Below, in pieces: positions 25,581-34,816 of a stretch of DNA of 46,264 nt (position 1 is its first letter; each line of letters begins with the position of its first letter). The notes under the pieces were generated by a model. That model did not search any database. It was not told the origin of the DNA and saw nothing but the letters and a program-made list of their open reading frames with translations. The translations under genes were made by a program, and so were the position numbers. The DNA comes from an uncultured beta proteobacterium (GTDB lineage: Bacteria > Pseudomonadota > Gammaproteobacteria > Burkholderiales > Burkholderiaceae_C): the NCBI GenBank assembly GCA_903909815.1, contig CAIVXG010000120.1, positions 1 to 46,264 on the forward strand, read 5' to 3'.

Positions 25581-26054
25581 ATGCAAGCCAGCCCCCATCT
25601 CATCCCCATGCCCTTGGGGAGTCTGTTGTCCCGGCTGCCTGCCTATCCGGGCTCGCTGTTGTTTGTGACCGGGCTGAATCTGGCATTGGCCAAGAAGCTC
25701 GCGCCGGACGTAACCCAAATGTTGCAGGGGAAAAAGCTGCGCCTGCGCGTCACCGACGCCCTATGGGCGTTCGATTTTGAGTGGCTAAATGGGCGCTTTT
25801 GCGCCTGCCAGAACGCTGCGACCGCGGACCTGATAATCAGCGCGAGCGCCTACGATTTCATGTTGCTGGCGCGGCGCCAGGAAGACCCGGACACGCTGTT
25901 CTTCAGTCGCCGTTTGTCGATGGAGGGCGACACCGAACTCGGCTTGCTGGTGAAGAACACGATCGACGCGATCGAATTGCCGGTACTCAACTTCGAGCAA
26001 CTCAAGCCCGCGCAAGTGCTGGCGCGATTGCGCGCGCGGCTGTTGCCGCAATGA
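25581..26054 (+). CDS. ubiT: UbiT, SCP2-domain accessory protein of anaerobic ubiquinone synthesis
   Basis: A 157-residue SCP2/sterol-carrier-like protein that binds polyprenyl lipid intermediates. The N-terminal segment PLGSLLSRLPAYPGSLLFVTGLNLALAKKLAPD is a lipid-anchoring helix pair. The SCP2 core follows (LRLRVTDALWAFDF, ADLIISASAYDFMLLARRQEDPDTLFFSRRLSMEGDTELGL). In E. coli ubiT stands divergent from ubiUV; here it is directly downstream, 71 bp after ubiV. The position makes the assignment firm. Confidence 0.92.
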   Translation: MQASPHLIPMPLGSLLSRLPAYPGSLLFVTGLNLALAKKLAPDVTQMLQGKKLRLRVTDALWAFDFEWLNGRFCACQNAATADLIISASAYDFMLLARRQEDPDTLFFSRRLSMEGDTELGLLVKNTIDAIELPVLNFEQLKPAQVLARLRARLLPQ

Positions 26055-26082
26055 CCCGAAAACCGGCCCGAGCCCGCCGCCT

Positions 26083-26685
26083 GTGCATCTTCCTGAAGCC
26101 CCAAGGCCAAAGCGAATCATCGTTGCCATCTCGGGCGCGAGCGGCGCCACTTACGGCGTGCGGCTGTTGCAAGTCCTGCGCGAATTGGGCAACGTTCAAA
26201 TCCACTTGACGGTGTCGGACGCGGGACTGCTCAATCTGCAGCAGGAACGTGACATGAACCGCGTACAGGTCGACGCCTTGGCCGATGTGGTGCACCCCGT
26301 GCGCGACATCGGTGCGGCGATTGCCAGCGGCTCCTTTCAGTGCGACGGCATGGTGGTGGCACCGTGCTCCATGCGCACGCTGGCGGCGGTGGCGCTGGGC
26401 CTGTCTGACAACCTGATCAGCCGCGCCGCCGATGTGATGCTGAAAGAGCGGCGCCGACTGATTCTGATGGTGCGTGAAACGCCCCTGAATCTGGCGCACC
26501 TGCGCAACATGACCAGCGTCACGGAAATGGGTGGCATCGTGTTTCCACCGGTACCGAGTTTCTATCATCGGCCGCAGAGTATGGACGACATGGTCGACCA
26601 TACGGTGAGCCGGGTCGTCGATTTGCTGGGCCTGCCGCAGGCGCAGGCTCCACGTTGGCAGGGCCTCGAACCCAAGAGCGACTGA
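26083..26685 (+). CDS. ubiX: UbiX flavin prenyltransferase
   Basis: Makes prenylated FMN, the cofactor required by UbiD. The GTG at 26083 gives 200 residues; the Rossmann-like core begins [19 protein letters not shown], followed by [29 protein letters not shown] and [26 protein letters not shown]. No strong ribosome site is seen before the GTG, and translation may be coupled to ubiT 28 bp upstream. It lies 5 bp before ubiD. Confidence 0.95.
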   Translation: MHLPEAPRPKRIIVAISGASGATYGVRLLQVLRELGNVQIHLTVSDAGLLNLQQERDMNRVQVDALADVVHPVRDIGAAIASGSFQCDGMVVAPCSMRTLAAVALGLSDNLISRAADVMLKERRRLILMVRETPLNLAHLRNMTSVTEMGGIVFPPVPSFYHRPQSMDDMVDHTVSRVVDLLGLPQAQAPRWQGLEPKSD

Positions 26686-26690
26686 GCATC

Positions 26691-28175
26691 ATGGCCTACA
26701 GCGATTTGAGGGACTTCATGGCCCAACTCGAGCAGTTGGGGGAACTCAAGCGCGTCACAGCCTCGGTTTCGCCGCATCTGGAGATGACGGCGCTGTGCGA
26801 CCGCAGCCTGCGTGCCGGCGGGCCCGCGCTGCTGTTTGAAAATCCCACTGGGCACAGCATGCCGGTGCTAGGCAATTTGTTTGGCAGCACGCGCCGCGTC
26901 GCCTTGGGCATGGGCGTGGCCGATATCAGCGAATTGCGCCAATTCGGCCAGGTCCTGGCCATGCTCAAGGAGCCCGAGGCGCCCAGGGGTTTCAAGGACC
27001 TGATTGGCCTGAGCTCCATGGTGAAGACGCTTTGGAACATGGCGCCCAAGGAGTTGCGCAGTGCACCGTGTCAGGATGTAGTGTGGGAAGGTCAGGACGT
27101 GGACTTGGCGCGCTTGCCGATCCAGCATTGCTGGCCCGACGATGTCGCGCCGCTCATCACCTGGGGCCTGGTTATCACCCAGGGGCCGCACAAGGCGCGG
27201 CAGAACCTGGGCATTTACCGCCAGCAGGTGCTGGCACGCAACAAACTCATCATGCGCTGGTTGCCGCAGCGCGGTGGCGCGCTGGACTTTCGCGAGCACG
27301 CCGCGCTCAACCCGGGCCAGCCCTATCCGGTGTGCGTGGCACTGGGCGCGGACCCGGCGACGATTCTGGGGGCGGTCACACCCGTGCCAGACAGCCTGTC
27401 CGAGTACCAGTTTGCCGGACTGCTGCGCGGCAGTCGCACCGAGTTGGTCAAATCGCTGGGCAGCGAGTTGCGCTTGCCGGCGTCGGCCGAGATCGTGCTG
27501 GAAGGTCACATCTATCCGGATGCCAAGCACGCCAGCGGCTTTGAGCACGCGCTTGAAGGCCCGTACGGCGACCACACCGGGTATTACAACGAGCAGGACT
27601 GGTTTCCCGTGTTCACCGTGGACCGCATCACGCAAAAGCGCGAACCCATCTACCACTCCACCTACACCGGCAAGCCACCCGACGAGCCCGCCATGCTGGC
27701 ACTGGCGCTGAACGAGGTGTTCGTGCCGCTGCTACAGCGCCAGTACCCCGAGATCACCGATTTCTATCTGCCTCCCGAAGGCTGCAGCTACCGCATGGCG
27801 GTGGTGCAGATCAAGAAATCCTACCCCGGACACGCGCGCCGCGTGATGTTCGGCATCTGGAGTTTTTTGCGCCAGTTCATGTACACCAAGTTCATCGTGG
27901 TGGTGGACGAGGACATCAACATCCGCGACTGGGCCGATGTGATCTGGGCCATCACCACGCGGGTCGACCCCACGCGCGACACCCTGTTGGTGGACAGCAC
28001 GCCCATCGACTATCTGGATTTTGCCTCGCCTGTGAGCGGACTGGGCAGCAAGATGGGCCTGGACGCCACCCATAAATGGCCGGGCGAAACCAGCCGCGAA
28101 TGGGGCCGTACCATGCAGATGAACGCCGAGGTGAGCGCGAAGATGGAGCAGGTCTGGCAGACGCTGGGCCTGTAA
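26691..28175 (+). CDS. ubiD: UbiD 4-hydroxy-3-polyprenylbenzoate decarboxylase
   Basis: Decarboxylates the ubiquinone precursor with prenylated FMN supplied by UbiX. The 494-residue protein begins [21 protein letters not shown], with the typical PILHCWPDD-like block [17 protein letters not shown], the prFMN/Mn region [19 protein letters not shown], the ERP-like helix [11 protein letters not shown] and [12 protein letters not shown]. Length is right for UbiD. It closes the ubiU-V-T-X-D operon, giving a combined set for anaerobic ring hydroxylation and the decarboxylation step. Confidence 0.96.
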   Translation: MAYSDLRDFMAQLEQLGELKRVTASVSPHLEMTALCDRSLRAGGPALLFENPTGHSMPVLGNLFGSTRRVALGMGVADISELRQFGQVLAMLKEPEAPRGFKDLIGLSSMVKTLWNMAPKELRSAPCQDVVWEGQDVDLARLPIQHCWPDDVAPLITWGLVITQGPHKARQNLGIYRQQVLARNKLIMRWLPQRGGALDFREHAALNPGQPYPVCVALGADPATILGAVTPVPDSLSEYQFAGLLRGSRTELVKSLGSELRLPASAEIVLEGHIYPDAKHASGFEHALEGPYGDHTGYYNEQDWFPVFTVDRITQKREPIYHSTYTGKPPDEPAMLALALNEVFVPLLQRQYPEITDFYLPPEGCSYRMAVVQIKKSYPGHARRVMFGIWSFLRQFMYTKFIVVVDEDINIRDWADVIWAITTRVDPTRDTLLVDSTPIDYLDFASPVSGLGSKMGLDATHKWPGETSREWGRTMQMNAEVSAKMEQVWQTLGL

Positions 28176-28234
28176 CTGCCACTTCAGTGCAGATGACTGT
28201 GGGCCGAGCCGGAAGGGCCGCGTGAGCGATACTC

Positions 28235-28744
28235 ATGGCCATGCCTTCTGACCTGAACCCAAACAACGCCCCGACAGAAACCGAAGCCGAGATTCAAGAG
28301 CCGCGCCTGTGGCGCGTCAACGACTGGACCGCACGTGTCGTCAAGAACGAGGACGACGACGGCTGGGCCGTGGCGATGACCAAGCGCGGGGAGGCCGAGC
28401 CGGCGCTGGTGGGACCCTGGACCATGGGCCGCGACAAAAAGAACCCCAAGCCACTGGATAAATCGGCCTTCTCCACGTTGGTGAAGACCGCGTCCGAAGT
28501 GCTGCGTCGCCATGAGCAGCAGCTGCACGCCCAACTGCATCAAAGCGTGAGCGTCAACGCCGGCGCGGCGCGTATCACCGTCAGCCTGGACATCGTTCCC
28601 GACGACGAGCATCCCTCGGCCGAGCTGGTCGCCTTCGATGCCGCGGGCGAGCTGTTGGCACGGGTTCGTGTTGCTCCCTCCTTCAAACTCGGCACGGCAA
28701 GTGCCGCAGCCTGGATCGCAAACGACTTCGGCCGACCGGCTTGA
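28235..28744 (+). CDS. Conserved hypothetical protein
   Basis: A 169-residue protein not recognised as a named family. The N-terminal 20 residues are polar and disordered. It then shows a beta-rich segment with WRVNDWTARVVKNEDDDGWAVAMTKRG, GPWTMGRDKKNPKPLD and an acidic stretch, ending in ARVRVAPSFKLGTASAAAWIANDFG. No signal peptide or membrane helix, so probably cytoplasmic. Two in-frame ATGs (28235, 28241) are available. It is 59 bp downstream of ubiD and ends 4 bp from a convergent oxidoreductase gene. Confidence 0.7.
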   Translation: MAMPSDLNPNNAPTETEAEIQEPRLWRVNDWTARVVKNEDDDGWAVAMTKRGEAEPALVGPWTMGRDKKNPKPLDKSAFSTLVKTASEVLRRHEQQLHAQLHQSVSVNAGAARITVSLDIVPDDEHPSAELVAFDAAGELLARVRVAPSFKLGTASAAAWIANDFGRPA

Positions 28745-28748
28745 AGCG

Positions 28749-29855
28749 TTAGGGCCGTGCCTTGATTCGCGCCATCAGGCGGCGCGAAGCCCAGTCTTTC
28801 CAATAGGCGACCCAGCGGCCCTCGAAGCTGCAGCGACCCCAACTCGCCATGGCGTAGCGTCCACCACACGACACAAAGTTCAAACCGGTGGCGCGCGGTT
28901 TGTAGGCCTGCAGGCCCAGACCGGACAGCGCCGCGAACAGGTTCATGGCGAGGTTGGAGGCTGCATGCACCACATCCAGCCCAGCGCCCGGACCGGCGAC
29001 ACCCCTGGCCGCAAACACCTGCGGATGCGACGTGCTTTGTTGGAACTCATTCACGGCGATCAGACCCAGTTCGTTCAGTGCCAGCCCCGAGCTTGCGAGC
29101 CAGGGCGCAGTTTGTGCAGCCAGGGTCAACACCGGCGCATCGCAAGCCAGGTGCGTGACCTGGTCCAGCACGATGTGACCCGCAGCGATGGCGCTGCAGG
29201 TTTGCGGCAGCACGGTGATGCCGCAGTCCTTGAGCCGTCGCAGCACGCGCTGCTGCACCGCTTCAGGGTGGTTGGCAGCGGGCGTCACGCCGCCGCATAC
29301 CAGGGTCACGCTGCACTGGGGCAAACGCTCGATCAGCGCAAACGCCAGTTCCACGCCCGCGGTTTCGGCGCCGATCACGGCAATGCGCAACGGCTGGCGC
29401 GCGGCAAGCTCAAGCAACCTGTTCCAAAGGGCCGGAAAGGCACTGCCCGGACGAAGAAAGAGCGCGTGCTCGCGCGCCCCGGGGATGGTGCGCTCCATCA
29501 GGTCACGATCCATGACCGGTTCGGTGTCGACGCTCAGCGCGTCGTAGCCGAAACTGAGCGCGGGTTCGCCGCGCCCTACGACGACGACCTTTCGCGCAAG
29601 GTCGACATGACACACGCCGCCCTGCACGTAGTTCACGCCGCTGGCATGCAGCAGGCTGTGCAGCGCAACGCTGCATTGCTCGGCTGTCTTGTGGCCGGCT
29701 ACGAGTGCGGGCAGCATCGCCGCTTCAAGCAGTTGTGGATGGGGCGCAATCAGGGTGACGCGAAACGGCAGCGGCACCTGCCGCGCATGTTGCGCCAGAC
29801 GCACCAGCAGATGCACGTGCACGAATTCGCCGCCGAGCAACACCAAGTGCTTCAT
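28749..29855 (-). CDS. FAD-dependent oxidoreductase resembling the NADH-dehydrogenase-like domain linked to SelD
   Basis: A 368-residue protein whose first 120 residues (LVLLGGEFVHVHLLVRL, FRVTLIAPHPQLLEAAMLPALVAGHKTAEQ, DLARKVVVVGRG, LSFGYDALSVDTEP) follow the pyridine-nucleotide oxidoreductase form fused or linked to selenide-water dikinase (SelD). A second Rossmann motif IAVIGAETAGVELAFAL lies mid-protein, and a late GPGAGLDVVHAASNLAMNL corresponds to the FAD-binding end. The first dinucleotide motif is degenerate (GGEFVH rather than GxGxxG). No selD is near. Substrate unknown. Confidence 0.8.
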   Translation of the reverse strand: MKHLVLLGGEFVHVHLLVRLAQHARQVPLPFRVTLIAPHPQLLEAAMLPALVAGHKTAEQCSVALHSLLHASGVNYVQGGVCHVDLARKVVVVGRGEPALSFGYDALSVDTEPVMDRDLMERTIPGAREHALFLRPGSAFPALWNRLLELAARQPLRIAVIGAETAGVELAFALIERLPQCSVTLVCGGVTPAANHPEAVQQRVLRRLKDCGITVLPQTCSAIAAGHIVLDQVTHLACDAPVLTLAAQTAPWLASSGLALNELGLIAVNEFQQSTSHPQVFAARGVAGPGAGLDVVHAASNLAMNLFAALSGLGLQAYKPRATGLNFVSCGGRYAMASWGRCSFEGRWVAYWKDWASRRLMARIKARP

Positions 29856-29899
29856 AGGTCAGGATGGAGTCGAACGGGAAGTTTCCCTGTCTGCATGGG

Positions 29900-30937
29900 C
29901 TAGAAGAATTCGGCCAGCGCCGGTGTGCCAGCGACTTCCACCACCTCGCCCGTAGCCACCAGATCGGCATGGTTGCAGACCTGGTTGCGGCCATTTCTCT
30001 TTGCGTGATAGACCGCTTTGTCCGCCCGTTCAAACGCTTCGCTGGGTGTGTCGTCTGAGCGCAAAGCGGTAAACCCTGTGCTCACCGTGATCTGTCCCAC
30101 CTGAGGGAAACGATGCTGCGCGGCGTTGTGGCGCAAGCGTTCAAACGCCGCCGTCGCATCGGATTCGCCATTGGCTTGCACCATCACTGCAAATTCCTCG
30201 CCGCCAAAGCGGTAGATCGTGTCTTGCGAGCGGAAACTTGATCGCATCAGTCGCGCCATGAGGATCAGAACCTCGTCCCCTATCAGATGTCCGAAGCCGT
30301 CGTTCACGCGTTTGAAGTAGTCGATGTCGATCACTCCTAACCAATGTCCGCTGCCTTTAGCCCCGTCACGCCGTTCGGCGTGATTCAGCGCATCGGCCTC
30401 CTGTGCCCCGATCGTCGTCTTCAGGAAGGCGCCATCGAAGGTTTTACGATTGAGCAGATTGGTCAGCGCATCGCGTTCGCCGTAATCAAGCAGACCCTGG
30501 AAGTTGTGATAAATGCGCAGGACGCTGCCCAGAAGATGTTCCGCTTCGCGCATCAGGGGGAGTTCGGTTTCCACTTCGAACACGCCCAGGCCCTCGTGCT
30601 CGGCGCTCAGGGGGAAAAGTGTCAGCGCGCTTGCGCCATGATGACGGAAAATCTGGCCGCAGGCGATAGTGTCCTGGTGGTACGGGAGGTCGCACAGTTT
30701 GGGCAAACGGCTCGGCGCCTCGATCTCGTGGTTGACGGCCGGGGTGACCTGGCCCACCGAAAACCGGATGCGCGTTAGCCAGCGTGTATCGGCTTCGTCT
30801 CCCACCGGACGCAGAATCGCCACAGCTCTGGCGCCGGGCCCGAGCAAATCCCAAACGATACGCGTCAGCGCCACGTCCAACGCATCGCGGTCTCGCAAAC
30901 CTATCAAGTCAGCAATGCGTTCAATGAGATGGGGCAT
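29900..30937 (-). CDS. Diguanylate cyclase (GGDEF) with an N-terminal GAF-like region
   Basis: Synthesises the second messenger c-di-GMP. Residues 1-150 form a GAF-like sensory region (LDVALTRIVWDLLGPGARAVAIL, ALTLFPLSAEHEGLGVFEVE). The GGDEF domain spans ~155-325, opening RDALTNLLNRKTFDGAF, with IDIDYFKRVNDGFGHLIGDEVL and the active-site GGEEF (245-249). The product-inhibition site RSQD (236-239) lies five residues upstream, so feedback control by c-di-GMP is likely. No membrane helix. Monocistronic. Confidence 0.94.
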   Translation of the reverse strand: MPHLIERIADLIGLRDRDALDVALTRIVWDLLGPGARAVAILRPVGDEADTRWLTRIRFSVGQVTPAVNHEIEAPSRLPKLCDLPYHQDTIACGQIFRHHGASALTLFPLSAEHEGLGVFEVETELPLMREAEHLLGSVLRIYHNFQGLLDYGERDALTNLLNRKTFDGAFLKTTIGAQEADALNHAERRDGAKGSGHWLGVIDIDYFKRVNDGFGHLIGDEVLILMARLMRSSFRSQDTIYRFGGEEFAVMVQANGESDATAAFERLRHNAAQHRFPQVGQITVSTGFTALRSDDTPSEAFERADKAVYHAKRNGRNQVCNHADLVATGEVVEVAGTPALAEFF

Positions 30938-30966
30938 GAAACGAGTCTACCGGATGCAGGTACCGA

Positions 30967-32019
30967 TCAGGCCAGTAGCGCCTGTGAGAATTCGCTCGCG
31001 CTGAAGGTTTCGAGGTCCGCCAGTTGCTCGCCCACGCCGATAAAGTACACGGGAATGGGGCGCTCCTGCGCAATCGCCGCGAGCACGCCGCCCTTGGCCG
31101 TGCCGTCGAGCTTGGTCACGATCAGTCCGGTGAGTTGCAGCGCGTCGTCGAAGGCCTTGACCTGGCTGAGTGCGTTCTGGCCGGTGTTGCCGTCGATCAC
31201 CAGCAAGATCTCATGCGGCGCAGACGACTGCGCCTTGCTCACCACCCGCTTGATCTTTTTTAGCTCCTCCATCAGATGCAACTGCGTGGGCAGGCGCCCT
31301 GCGGTGTCCACCAACACCACGTCCTTGCCGCGAGCCCGCCCGGCGCTCACCGCGTCAAAGGCCACGGCCGCCGGGTCGCCGCCTTGCTGGCTGATGATCT
31401 CCACGGCCTCGCCCAGGGCCTCACCGCCAGAGCCAGCGCGCGTGGCCCAGACGCCCAACTGTTCCCGCGCCGCGGCGCGAAACGTGTCCGCAGCGGCCAG
31501 CAGCACGCTGGCGCCCTGGTCCGCGAGATGGCGCGTGAGCTTGCCGATGGACGTGGTCTTCCCGGCCCCGTTCACTCCTACCACCATGATCACTGTGGGC
31601 GCGGCCGAGTCGACGTGGGCGCCGATGACGAGCGCCTTCTCCAGCGGCTTGAGCAGCTCGGCCAGGGCCTCACCGAGCAGTGCTTTCACCAGCCCCGGCT
31701 CGGTGGCCTTGCTGTCCTTCACGCGGCGCTTGAGTTCGTCCAGCAAATGCTGTGTTGCCTTGACTCCGGTGTCTGCCATCAGCAGCGCGGACTCCAGTTC
31801 CTCGTACAGGGCGTCGTCGATCTGAGTGCCGGTGAAGACGCTGGCGATACTGGAGCCGGTCTTGCGCAGCCCCGCCTTGAGCTTACTCAGCCAGGAGTTG
31901 CGCTGCGCTGTCGGCGTGCCCGGGGCTCTTGCAGCGCCGGGCTTGGGCATCGGCAGTGCTGTTTCGGGGGCCTTAATCGTGGCGTCGACGCTGGATTTTT
32001 TCTTAAAAAAGCTGAACAT
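30967..32019 (-). CDS. ftsY: FtsY, signal recognition particle receptor
   Basis: SRP-receptor GTPase that docks translating ribosomes at the membrane. The start at 32019 yields MFSFFKKKSS, the usual short FtsY start; the open frame reaches 32040. Residues 1-55 are a basic, Pro-rich A region, 56-130 the N helical domain, and ~140-350 the G domain with GVNGAGKTTSIGK (148-160), DTAGRLPTQ and TKLDGTAKGG. The gap to the divergent rsmD is only 29 bp and no clear ribosome site precedes this start. Confidence 0.95.
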   Translation of the reverse strand: MFSFFKKKSSVDATIKAPETALPMPKPGAARAPGTPTAQRNSWLSKLKAGLRKTGSSIASVFTGTQIDDALYEELESALLMADTGVKATQHLLDELKRRVKDSKATEPGLVKALLGEALAELLKPLEKALVIGAHVDSAAPTVIMVVGVNGAGKTTSIGKLTRHLADQGASVLLAAADTFRAAAREQLGVWATRAGSGGEALGEAVEIISQQGGDPAAVAFDAVSAGRARGKDVVLVDTAGRLPTQLHLMEELKKIKRVVSKAQSSAPHEILLVIDGNTGQNALSQVKAFDDALQLTGLIVTKLDGTAKGGVLAAIAQERPIPVYFIGVGEQLADLETFSASEFSQALLA

Positions 32020-32048
32020 GAGATGGGTACATAGAATCACCCCATTCT

Positions 32049-32708
32049 ATGAAACCCAAGCATCCCATAGCGGCACCCTCGCGGCCCGACTCCTCGGCGA
32101 AAAAATCCTCCCGCAAAATCAAACCCGTGGTCGCGCGCAGCGGCGTGGGCGAGGTGCGCATCATCGGTGGCCTTTGGAAGCGAACCAAGCTGCGCGTCGC
32201 CGATCTTCCGGGGTTGCGCCCCACCCCCGATCGGGTGCGCGAGACCCTGTTCAATTGGCTTGGGCAGGACTTGAGCGGCTGGCGCTGCCTGGACGCCTTT
32301 GCCGGAACCGGAGCGCTGGGGCTGGAAGCTGCATCGCGCGGCGCTGCACAGGTGCTGATGGTTGAACAGCACCCGGCGTTGGTGCAGCAATTGCTGCGCA
32401 CCCAGGCGCAGCTGGGCGCCGTTGCCGTGCACATCACGCGCGGCGACGGCATCTCGGCGCTGGAGCAACTGGCGCCTTCCAGCATGGACTTGCTGCTGCT
32501 CGATCCACCCTTTGAATCGACTCGATTTGAGGCGGCCCTGCAGGCCGCTGCGCGCGCCGTGGCGGCGTCAGGTTTCGTCTACCTCGAAGCGCCGCTTGCG
32601 TGGAGCGATGAGGCGCTCGCCGTGTTCGGGTTGGCGCGCCTGCGCTACCTCAAGGCCGGTGCCGTGCATGCCCACCTGCTGCAGCGCAAAGTGCTGACGG
32701 TTGCATAA
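32049..32708 (+). CDS. rsmD: 16S rRNA (guanine966-N2)-methyltransferase RsmD
   Basis: Methylates G966 of 16S rRNA. The 219-residue protein has a basic N-terminal tail (~35 residues, Lys/Ser-rich, longer than in E. coli), then the RsmD core: VRIIGGLWKRTKLRVADLPGLRPTPDRVRETLFNWLG, the SAM motif LDAFAGTGALGLEAASRGA, and the catalytic DLLLLDPPFES (DPPF). A TAGAAT at 32032-32037 sits 11 bp before the ATG with no Shine-Dalgarno, so a leaderless or nearly leaderless message is possible. Confidence 0.95.
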   Translation: MKPKHPIAAPSRPDSSAKKSSRKIKPVVARSGVGEVRIIGGLWKRTKLRVADLPGLRPTPDRVRETLFNWLGQDLSGWRCLDAFAGTGALGLEAASRGAAQVLMVEQHPALVQQLLRTQAQLGAVAVHITRGDGISALEQLAPSSMDLLLLDPPFESTRFEAALQAAARAVAASGFVYLEAPLAWSDEALAVFGLARLRYLKAGAVHAHLLQRKVLTVA

Positions 32709-32754
32709 TTCGCCGCAGTCGCCTTTTTGCCCTAACCCTTGAGGAGCACAGCCC

Positions 32755-33276
32755 ATGGTTCAGCCCGTGATCGCCGTCTACCCCGGCACCTTTGATCCCA
32801 TGACGCTGGGCCACGAAGACGTGGTGCGCCGCGCCACCCAGTTGTTCGACCGGGTGATCGTGGCGGTGGCCGCGGGCTACCATAAGAAGGCCTTGTTCTC
32901 GCTGGACGAGCGCATCGCCATGGCACAGGAAGTGGTCGCGCCGTACGCGCAGGTAGAGGTCGCCAGTTTCTCCGGATTGCTGCGTGACTTTGTGGTGGCG
33001 CGAGGTGGCAAAGCGATGGTGCGGGGGTTACGGGCCGTCACCGACTTCGACTACGAGTTCCAGCTCGCCGGCATGAATCGCAGCCTTATGCCGGACGTGG
33101 AAACGGTCTTTCTCACTCCCAGCGACAAGTACCAGTTCATTTCCAGCACCTTTGTGCGCGAAATCGCCTTGCTCGGGGGCGAGGTAGATAAATTCGTTTC
33201 GCCAGGGGTACAGCAGCGTCTGGCCGAAAAAGTGCGAGCCCAGGAGGCTGGGCGAACGCTGCTTACTCCGACTTGA
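32755..33276 (+). CDS. coaD: Phosphopantetheine adenylyltransferase
   Basis: Fourth step of coenzyme A synthesis: transfers AMP from ATP to 4'-phosphopantetheine. The 173-residue enzyme has the nucleotidyltransferase start [15 protein letters not shown] (GTFDPxTxGH with His20), [22 protein letters not shown] and the ISSTFVREI end motif. GAGGAG lies upstream of the ATG. The gene follows rsmD by 46 bp, the usual partner order, and its last 14 bp overlap the 3' end of the convergent rhlE-like gene. Confidence 0.96.
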   Translation: MVQPVIAVYPGTFDPMTLGHEDVVRRATQLFDRVIVAVAAGYHKKALFSLDERIAMAQEVVAPYAQVEVASFSGLLRDFVVARGGKAMVRGLRAVTDFDYEFQLAGMNRSLMPDVETVFLTPSDKYQFISSTFVREIALLGGEVDKFVSPGVQQRLAEKVRAQEAGRTLLTPT

Positions 33277-34720
33277 ACAGGGCGGCGACGCGCCGCTTGG
33301 GCTTGATGTTGGCCGAAATCCCGCGTCCACTGGACACCTTGGCAGCCGCTTCGCTGTCGGGAGTGGCCGCGGCGCCTGCGCTGGCCTGATACGGCTGGTC
33401 AAAGAAGGGGTCGCGCGAAGCAGGTTTGGCGCGACTGGATTCACTGCGGCGCTCCCCTGACGCGCTGTGCGCTGCCGCGAAACGGCCGGGGCGATCGGCT
33501 GCGGGAGCCTCCTGCGCTTGGGCGTACATGCGACGTCCGTCGTTGATGCGACCCTGGCGCCGGATATCGGGCTGGTCTTCGTCAAATTCCAGTGCTTCGA
33601 GTTCGATCTTGCGCTTGAGCAGTTTCTCGATGTCGCTCACCAGGCGCGCGTCGCTGGGGGCGACAAAGCTCACCGCAAGGCCCGAGGCGCCGGCGCGGCC
33701 GGTGCGGCCAATGCGGTGCACATAGTCTTCGGCATTGAACGGTACATCGAAGTTGAATACCGCCGGCACGTCCTTGATGTCCAGTCCGCGTGCGGCCACA
33801 TCGGTGCATACCAGCAGATCGACCTCGCCGGTTTTGAACGCGTCCAGAGCCTTCAGCCGTTCGTCCTGGCTCTTGTCGCCGTGCAGTGCCGTGGTCTTCA
33901 GACCCTCGTGCTCAAGCGAGCGCGCCAGTCGCGCGCAGCCCAGCTTGCTGTTGACAAAGACAAAGGCCTGCTTCAGTTTGCGCTGGCGCAGCACCTGGTG
34001 CAGAGCGTGGCGCTTGTCGTCGGCGCCGACGCTGTAGAAATGCTGCTCCACCGTGGATGCTGCGGCGTTGGATTGCGCCACTTCAATCGTCACCGGGTCC
34101 TGCAGATAGCTCGACGCCAGGCGCTTGATTTCGGAGGAGAACGTGGCCGAGAACAGCAACGTGATGCGCTCTTTGGGCAGGTAACTCAGGATGCGCTGCA
34201 GGTCTGGCAAGAAGCCGATGTCCAGCATGCGGTCGGCCTCGTCCAGCACTACGTATTCGACCTGATTGAGCACCGCGTTTTTGGCTTCGATGTGGTCCAG
34301 CAAGCGCCCGGGCGTTGCCACCAGGATTTCTACCCCGGCCTTGAGCTGGAGTGTTTGCGGCTTCATGTCCATGCCGCCGAACACCACGGCGCTGCGCAGT
34401 TGCGTGTACTTGGCGTAGTCCTTGATGGATTGCGCCACCTGATCGGCCAGCTCACGCGTGGGCAGCAGCACCAGCGCGCGCACCGGATGGCGTGCGGGCG
34501 ATGTGGACGCGTTCTCATGTTTGAGCATGCGTTGCAGCAGCGGCAGCGAAAACGCCGCCGTCTTGCCGGTGCCGGTCTGGGCAGCGCCCATCACGTCACG
34601 TCCCTGCAGCACCACGGGTATGGCCTGTTCCTGGATGGGGGTCATGGACTCGTAGCCCATTTCGGCCACGGCACGTGCCAGCGTTGGAGCCAGCGAAAGA
34701 TTGGAAAAAGAGGAGGTCAT
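33263..34720 (-). CDS. rhlE: DEAD-box RNA helicase, RhlE type
   Basis: An ATP-dependent RNA helicase for ribosome assembly and RNA turnover. The 485-residue protein carries all core motifs: Q motif ([19 protein letters not shown]), motif [12 protein letters not shown] (47-57), [13 protein letters not shown], and [10 protein letters not shown]. The C-terminal ~110 residues are low-complexity and basic, ending in [17 protein letters not shown], as in RhlE. Divergent from the histidine phosphatase gene; convergent overlap with coaD. Confidence 0.94.
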   Translation of the reverse strand: MTSSFSNLSLAPTLARAVAEMGYESMTPIQEQAIPVVLQGRDVMGAAQTGTGKTAAFSLPLLQRMLKHENASTSPARHPVRALVLLPTRELADQVAQSIKDYAKYTQLRSAVVFGGMDMKPQTLQLKAGVEILVATPGRLLDHIEAKNAVLNQVEYVVLDEADRMLDIGFLPDLQRILSYLPKERITLLFSATFSSEIKRLASSYLQDPVTIEVAQSNAAASTVEQHFYSVGADDKRHALHQVLRQRKLKQAFVFVNSKLGCARLARSLEHEGLKTTALHGDKSQDERLKALDAFKTGEVDLLVCTDVAARGLDIKDVPAVFNFDVPFNAEDYVHRIGRTGRAGASGLAVSFVAPSDARLVSDIEKLLKRKIELEALEFDEDQPDIRRQGRINDGRRMYAQAQEAPAADRPGRFAAAHSASGERRSESSRAKPASRDPFFDQPYQASAGAAATPDSEAAAKVSSGRGISANIKPKRRVAALFKSE

Positions 34721-34816
34721 TAACCTCGTATTGTCGCATTTGCTGAAATGCCCCTCGATTTGAGGCTGGCTGCGTCACTTTAGGCGTACCTTTGCTGCAC
34801 TGTCGATAATCAAGCC

